A DNA stretch of 64,000 bases from Whitmania pigra. Lineage: Eukaryota > Annelida > Clitellata > Hirudinida > Haemopidae. This document shows positions 59,341 to 64,000 of the stretch, piece by piece (within the stretch, counting starts at the first letter, position 1; each line of letters opens with the position of its first letter). The DNA is taken from the NCBI GenBank assembly GCA_021613335.1, contig JAJTWR010000299.1:3569501-3633500 (forward strand), given 5' to 3'. The notes beneath the pieces are model-generated. The model was not told where the DNA came from. It saw nothing but the letters and a program-made list of their open reading frames with translations, and made no database searches. Made by a program: the position numbers and the translations under genes.

Positions 59341-61850
59341 CAGGGGTGGGCGCGTGCGTGCCAAAACCGGTAAAATCTCTGACACAAAATTCTTCTGCGT
59401 GCCAACCAATTTTTTGAGAACATATTCATATAGTGTATGCAAAAACCTGAAGAAATAACAAAAATTCATCCCGAGCGGCAAAAACGTAGAATACAATGAC
59501 CAGTGATCGCGATTGCGATTTAAATCGCTATTTAGGCAAGGTTGCGATTCGATTTGAACATTGTTGGATTCGATTTTTGCCTCAGTGATTTTGATTCGAT
59601 TAAATTTGCCTTTTTTTTTTATTCGATCTGAAAAAGCAAATAGAATCATTGAAATAAAGATGGTTATATATTTTTAATTTTTTACACTTCGGGTCAAAAC
59701 ATACAGGAAAAAATATTTGTGCAGCTTTTGAGGAAATACTGTCAGAGTATGGGTTGCAGAGCATTGACATTGGATATGTTGTTACTGACAATGCCAGAAA
59801 CATGCTCAAAGCATTCACAATATTTTCCGAGGTAGCTGCCAGGTTTGCCTTTGATCAAAAGGAAAATAAAAGTCAAATTAGAGAACGTGATGAGGCTTCA
59901 GAGCCATTGAATGATATTGATGAAATTTCAGAGTTTTTGTCAGATGAAAATTTCGATGACAATGAGGATATTCTTCAGGACAATCATGTTTTAGGAACAA
60001 CCCATCGACTTCCATGTTTTGCATATACCTTGCAGCTAGCTGTTAAAGATGCACTAAAAACTGTTCCATTAGCAGAGAAAATTTTAGACAAAAGCAGCGC
60101 TATAGTTGTTTTCTTCCGCAGGTCACTATACTGGAATGAAGAGCTCCAGAAAAAATCAGATGGTTTGACTCTGTTAGCCGCTGTGCCTACCAGATGGAAC
60201 TCCAATCTGATAATGCTAAGAAGATTATCTCAAGTTGCAGTATGGAAGGCGGTTAATGAAACTCTAGTTAAAGCCAAGGAAGTCAAATGCACGTGTCCCT
60301 CGAATCACAGTTTCACGTTCTTTGCTGCTTGAGCTTGTCTCTTTACTTGAGCCATTTGAAGAAGCAACACAGGTGCTGCAAGGTGATGGTGTCACAATTT
60401 CTCAAGTGATACCTGCATTAATTGAGATTGATGAAGCAGTTTCAAATTGTCAAACCCAGTTAATTGCTCTGAAAAAAAACCTTCGTGCAGCTCTTCATAA
60501 CCGATTCCAGAAATCTATGAGAAGACCAGAGTATGTGGTCTCAACTGTGTTGGATAGTCGTTTCAAACTAGTTCCTTTTGGTACCACCCCGCTGTTTGAT
60601 TCGCATTTTACTGACAGTGACTCACAGAAAAGTCCTACATTAATAATCCCATCAGCCAATGAGGCAAGATCTCTTCTTCTTCACATGATGGATTCAATAA
60701 AGTCAGATGAAATAACGGGGTCTCACACTGCACAGTCTAAAACCTCATGCCAAACAGAAAAGAATCTACCTGAACTACCAGTTCTGGTCGGCGGAGCATT
60801 TTTGCAAGATACCATTGTCCTCAGGTATGAACAAATTATATTGGATTGGAAATGTACGTTAATTATTAAATAATATGTATATATTGCAGGTTAGTGACGA
60901 AGAGTATTCAGTATATCTTAATGCTCCAACGGACCACAACATCACTGCTGAACAATTTTGGGCAGCTAATGGTCACCGCTTTCCAAAACTACAATGACTT
61001 GCGCGTAGACTTCTAAGCATCCCGGCATCATCTGGAAGTGTGGAGAGACTGTTTTCAATTTCAGGTGCTTTTGTCTCTGCCAGAAGAAATCGATTATCAG
61101 CGTCGACTGTGGAGTCACTGTTGCTCTTGAGGAAACAGAACTGACTCAAACTGGGTTTTAATGATTTTTTTAAACGGTAATAAACGGTTGGCTGTTAATT
61201 TCATTGTGTTTTGCTCGAAAAAATTTGCGAAGCTAGGGCAGCAGTAAATTTTGGAAGATTTGATTCGATTTGGGATTTGATTCTATTTGGAATTTTGAGA
61301 TTCTATTTGAGATTTGGTTGTTGAGATTTAAATCATTTTACAAATGATTTGAGATTTGACCATTGAGATTCGATTTGAGATTTGCCCATCACTGACAATG
61401 ACAAAATGAACTTTATTTATCTTCAAAATAACAAAAAATCCTTGAACTTATATAAAAGGTAGTCACGTAAAAATAAGAATCAGTCCGACAGATCAGTGGG
61501 ATTTCTGCTGCTGCATCATTGATGATAGAGATTTTACATCCGGTTTATATTTAGTGACCTTTAGAAATATACAAGACCTACTGGTTTCATCAGTCAGGCT
61601 ATTCCTATTGTGAGACTTAATAAAGTTCATCACCGAGAACTTAAGTTAAAATGTTTTAGTGAAAAAAAAACTGGAACTTTTCATGAGCTTGCTATACGAC
61701 GTTATAATACTGCAAAAGCAGCACATAAATGAACTGCCATTCCATTGTTGCGTTTTTTACGATATGTTAGTGCAGTGTATGTGGGCCCGTCTGTTGCAGG
61801 CATCGCGTGCCAGAAATAAATGGTGGCGTGCCAGCGGTTGCCCACCCCTG
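59341..61850. mobile_element. Outer hAT element (ZBED5-type ends), carrying a nested hAT
   Basis: Left end CAGGGGTGGGCGCGTGCGTG; right end, read backwards, CAGGGGTGGGCAACCGCTGG. Both are the type seen in hAT elements related to ZBED5/FAM200. Flanks CTAATAGG and CTATAAGA could be a decayed 8-bp duplication, but this is weak. After removal of the nested element only about 600 bp remain, so it was itself non-autonomous. Confidence 0.65.
59501..61394 (+). mobile_element. Nested hAT element with recognisable transposase
   Basis: 1,894 bp with inverted ends CAGTGATCGCGATT and (right, reversed) CAGTGATGGGCAAATC, flanked by an exact 8-bp duplication ACAATGAC (59493-59500 and 61395-61402). The ends are rich in GATTTGAGATTTG-like words. 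Transposase pieces on the plus strand: VVTDNARNMLKAF and HRLPCFAYTLQLAVKDAL (59780-60060), AAVPTRWNSNLIMLRRLSQ (60180-60240), VVSTVLDSRFKLVPF (60535-60585), and the hAT dimerisation end ASSGSVERLFSISGAFVSAR with RNRLS (about 61020-61100). The N-terminal BED finger is missing, and a frame shift near 60320 and later stops make it inactive. Confidence 0.9.
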
Positions 61851-62591
61851 CTATAAGAAGTTTCTACAAATGCATAAACATTGTCGGGTGTCATTGGGAG
61901 TCTGGATGAGGATCGGAATTGTTAAATTAATACATTGTTTAATCCTTCTCATATTTGGCTTTGTATTTGGATCTGATGGCACTTTTTCCCGATTTTCATC
62001 ATTAAAGTTGACATTGAATTTTCTAAAGTTTTGTTAATTTCTGACTAATCTGTGAACTCTGCTTTTCCTCGCTCGGTATTAACTGTATGTTTTTCATTTT
62101 TGCTGGGGCTGGTCATATTAGGGGCTATTAGCCCTTCGACGGAATAAATAAATTATTTAACATGATATTGGAACTTATCTGGAGTGGCAGACAATAACAT
62201 TTCAAAACTTAGAAAATAAGGGCCGCTCTAACTAACTAATGAAAATTTACCAAATTACAACATGTGTGCATGCGTGTATTAATTAATGTCCATATCATAA
62301 CATATCATTGGGACGTATCATAACATCTAATAGTTAATGGTATATGCTCCTTCTTAGAGTATGATCGTATGATATAATGTAAGTCTATATTTTAACTTTA
62401 AGTATCTTTTGAAACACTTACTAACAACAAAATTATTTTAATAATATTGAACAGCATGAAACAGCTACAATGATACAGGCCACCTCCATATCATATATTT
62501 TGGACACATAACACTTTGTCCGGCATAATTCTCCACAGGTCTTACCTTCGTTGACACGACTTGTGTTTGTATAACTGTTGTGGTAATAAAT
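61851..62591. other. Gap before ACAD8, with a possible retrotransposon 3' end
   Basis: At 62105-62155 GGGGCTATTAGCCCTTCGAC followed by GGAATAAATAAAT looks like the 3' terminus of a CR1-type element (hairpin then short-unit tail). The remainder is AT-rich, and the last 100 bases should be the ACAD8 promoter and 5' UTR. Confidence 0.35.
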
Positions 62592-63620
62592 ATGGCGCGT
62601 TTATTCAAGTGTTTGATGTCGACCGATAAAAACTCTGCATCTTCGTTTGCCAAGTTGTTTCGACGAAGCTTTCACGAGCGTTCATGTTTGAATCGTTAGC
62701 GTAACAATGTTGCTTTTAAAATATTTCACAGGATGTGACTTGCTAAGCATACATTAAATATGATATGATCTAGATTTTTTTAATATGTTGTGGATCCGAT
62801 AATAATAACAATAATAATGGCAGATAATACATTAATTTGTAGTTTTTAACGACGCCCATGGGGCTTATAAGAAAATTGTTATTGGTTCATGACTACTTAT
62901 TTCATTTCTCTAACAGAGTGCTATTAAATTTATTATATAGAATTGGTTAAAAATATTAGCCACAGATGGTCTGAGTGCAGATGATAAAGAAATATATGAA
63001 CATGCACTTTCATTTGCCAAGAATGAAATGGCACCACATATGAAAGAATGGGATCTCAATGTTTGCAGCTTCTCATTTTATTCGATTTACCGATAACATT
63101 AAAAAACAAACTTTGTATTCATGCAGCAAACCTTTCCACGAGACACTCTACAACATGCGGCACAACTTGGTTTCGGGGCCATATATTGTCAAGATACTTA
63201 TGGGGGTTCTAATCTTGGAAGGCTGCAAGCATCTATCATTTTTGAAGCTTTGGCCCAGGGCTGCCCCTCAACAACTGCTTATTTATCTATCCATAAGTAA
63301 TGAATAATTCTCAAAGAATTCACTAAAAGTTACATTAAACTAGACTATTTGATTGTTTGGCAGTATGTGTGCCTGGATGATTGATACCTTTGGCAGTGAA
63401 GACCTAAGAAAAAAGTGGATGCCAAATCTCTCTAAAATGGAAAATTTTGCATCATACTGTCTCACTGAGCCAGGTAAAATTATAAGCCTCAAAATAATTT
63501 TTATTTGTGATGAATTCTCAAATTGGGAACAATTTTGATGCAGACAGTGGCAGTGATTCAGCCTCTCTCAAAACATCAATTGTGAAAAAAAGCAATGAAT
63601 ATGTCATCAATGGCACCAAG
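62592..63620 (+). CDS. ACAD8: ACAD8, isobutyryl-CoA dehydrogenase (5' part, runs off the window)
   Basis: Mitochondrial FAD enzyme of valine breakdown that oxidises isobutyryl-CoA to methacrylyl-CoA. Five exons are visible: 62592-62694, 62960-63060, 63127-63296, 63364-63473 and 63544-63620, joined in frame. The N-terminus [14 protein letters not shown] with a later RRSFHERS is a matrix presequence. The N-terminal acyl-CoA dehydrogenase domain has [70 protein letters not shown] and [15 protein letters not shown], all closest to ACAD8 among the family. The end at 63620 (INGTK, GT donor) is an exon end, not the protein end; the catalytic C-terminal half lies beyond the window. Confidence 0.93.
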
Positions 63621-63857
63621 GTTTTTTTATTACTTGTTATCATTTGATTCTAATGTATGCCACTGATAGCTTAGTGTAATCACTTCTCTGAACTCAAAAG
63701 CAACTTCGCTTATTGCTTTATGAACTCCACAGATAGTTGAGAGCAGGCCAGAAAATGCAAGATAATTCAATTGGCACAAAAAGCCTGATTGTAGTAATTA
63801 CATAGCATTATATGACTCTGCTGTGTGATTTAATAATATATATATATACTTATATGC

Positions 63858-63898
63858 CAGTGGTCCCAAACCCCCAGGCCATGGGTTGGTGACCACTG
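63858..63898. mobile_element. 41-bp remnant made of two hAT ends
   Basis: Starts CAGTGGTC and ends GACCACTG, an exact 8-bp inverted pair of the classic hAT terminal type. The flanks TTATATGC (63850-63857) and ATATATGC (63899-63906) agree in seven of eight bases, as a target duplication would. It lies in ACAD8 intron 5. Confidence 0.65.
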
Positions 63899-64000
63899 AT
63901 ATATGCCACTTGAAATTGAATGACAAATCACAAAAAAAGGTAGTTTAATCCATTGGTTAGTGAGGAACCTAAACATGTAGTAGAATGAATAACTAATAAT

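Noticed and set aside
62941..62959. TATATAG acceptor as the start of ACAD8 exon 2
   Set aside because: It leads to a frame with a stop; the next AG (exon from 62960) gives the conserved [14 protein letters not shown].

Overview
The window is nuclear DNA of an invertebrate animal. It is AT-rich and holds intron-split genes with GT-AG boundaries and many short introns. The gene set is purely metazoan (UPF1, TMEM131, a tensin SH2-PTB protein, a methyl-CpG-binding-domain protein, a three-dsRBD RNAi cofactor), and between the genes lie relics of hAT, Tigger/pogo, MULE-like, non-LTR, LTR and SINE elements. I cannot name the species. A tunicate or another small invertebrate with compact introns would fit, but nothing here proves it.

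Layout. 1-480: tail of an RNase-H-bearing non-LTR retrotransposon. 1664-3945 (-): multi-exon gene, possibly of the AF4/FMR2 family. 6461-7435 (+): ADF/cofilin. 8384-9309 (-): PAM16/Magmas. 10202-11514 (+): complex I subunit NDUFS8. 12910-18067 (-): UPF1. 18068-20028: repeat-rich gap. 20029-31710 (-): TMEM131, the largest gene. 32533-34813 (+): SDF2, head-to-head with TMEM131. 35447-38431 (+): intronless-looking MBD-domain protein with a tandem-repeat acidic region. 38633-41240: three different transposon relics. 41774-43842 (+): TARBP2/PRKRA/Loquacious-type protein, tail-to-tail with NDUFS4 at 44373-45452 (-). 46640-48612: hAT relic and a Tigger-like element. 49497-55394 (+): short tensin (SH2-PTB only, CTEN-like). 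55788-61850: a transposon graveyard holding a SINE, a second Tigger relic, a tandem array carrying two copies of one solo LTR, and a hAT nested inside a hAT. 62592 to the window end (+): the start of ACAD8 (isobutyryl-CoA dehydrogenase).

The genes do not form one pathway. Four encode mitochondrial proteins (PAM16, NDUFS8, NDUFS4, ACAD8), two act in the ER or secretory route (SDF2, TMEM131), two in RNA control (UPF1, TARBP2/PRKRA-like) and two in actin or adhesion biology (cofilin, tensin). I saw no bacterial-type operon, CRISPR array or unmistakable new system. The most unusual signals are transposon architecture that can be read to the base (four target-site duplications that are exact or differ by one base), a probable GC-AG intron directly after the cofilin start codon, and the fast-evolving MBD protein. 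Exon limits are my own reading by frame, splice consensus and family alignment. Where exon lengths are given, their sum was checked to be divisible by three.
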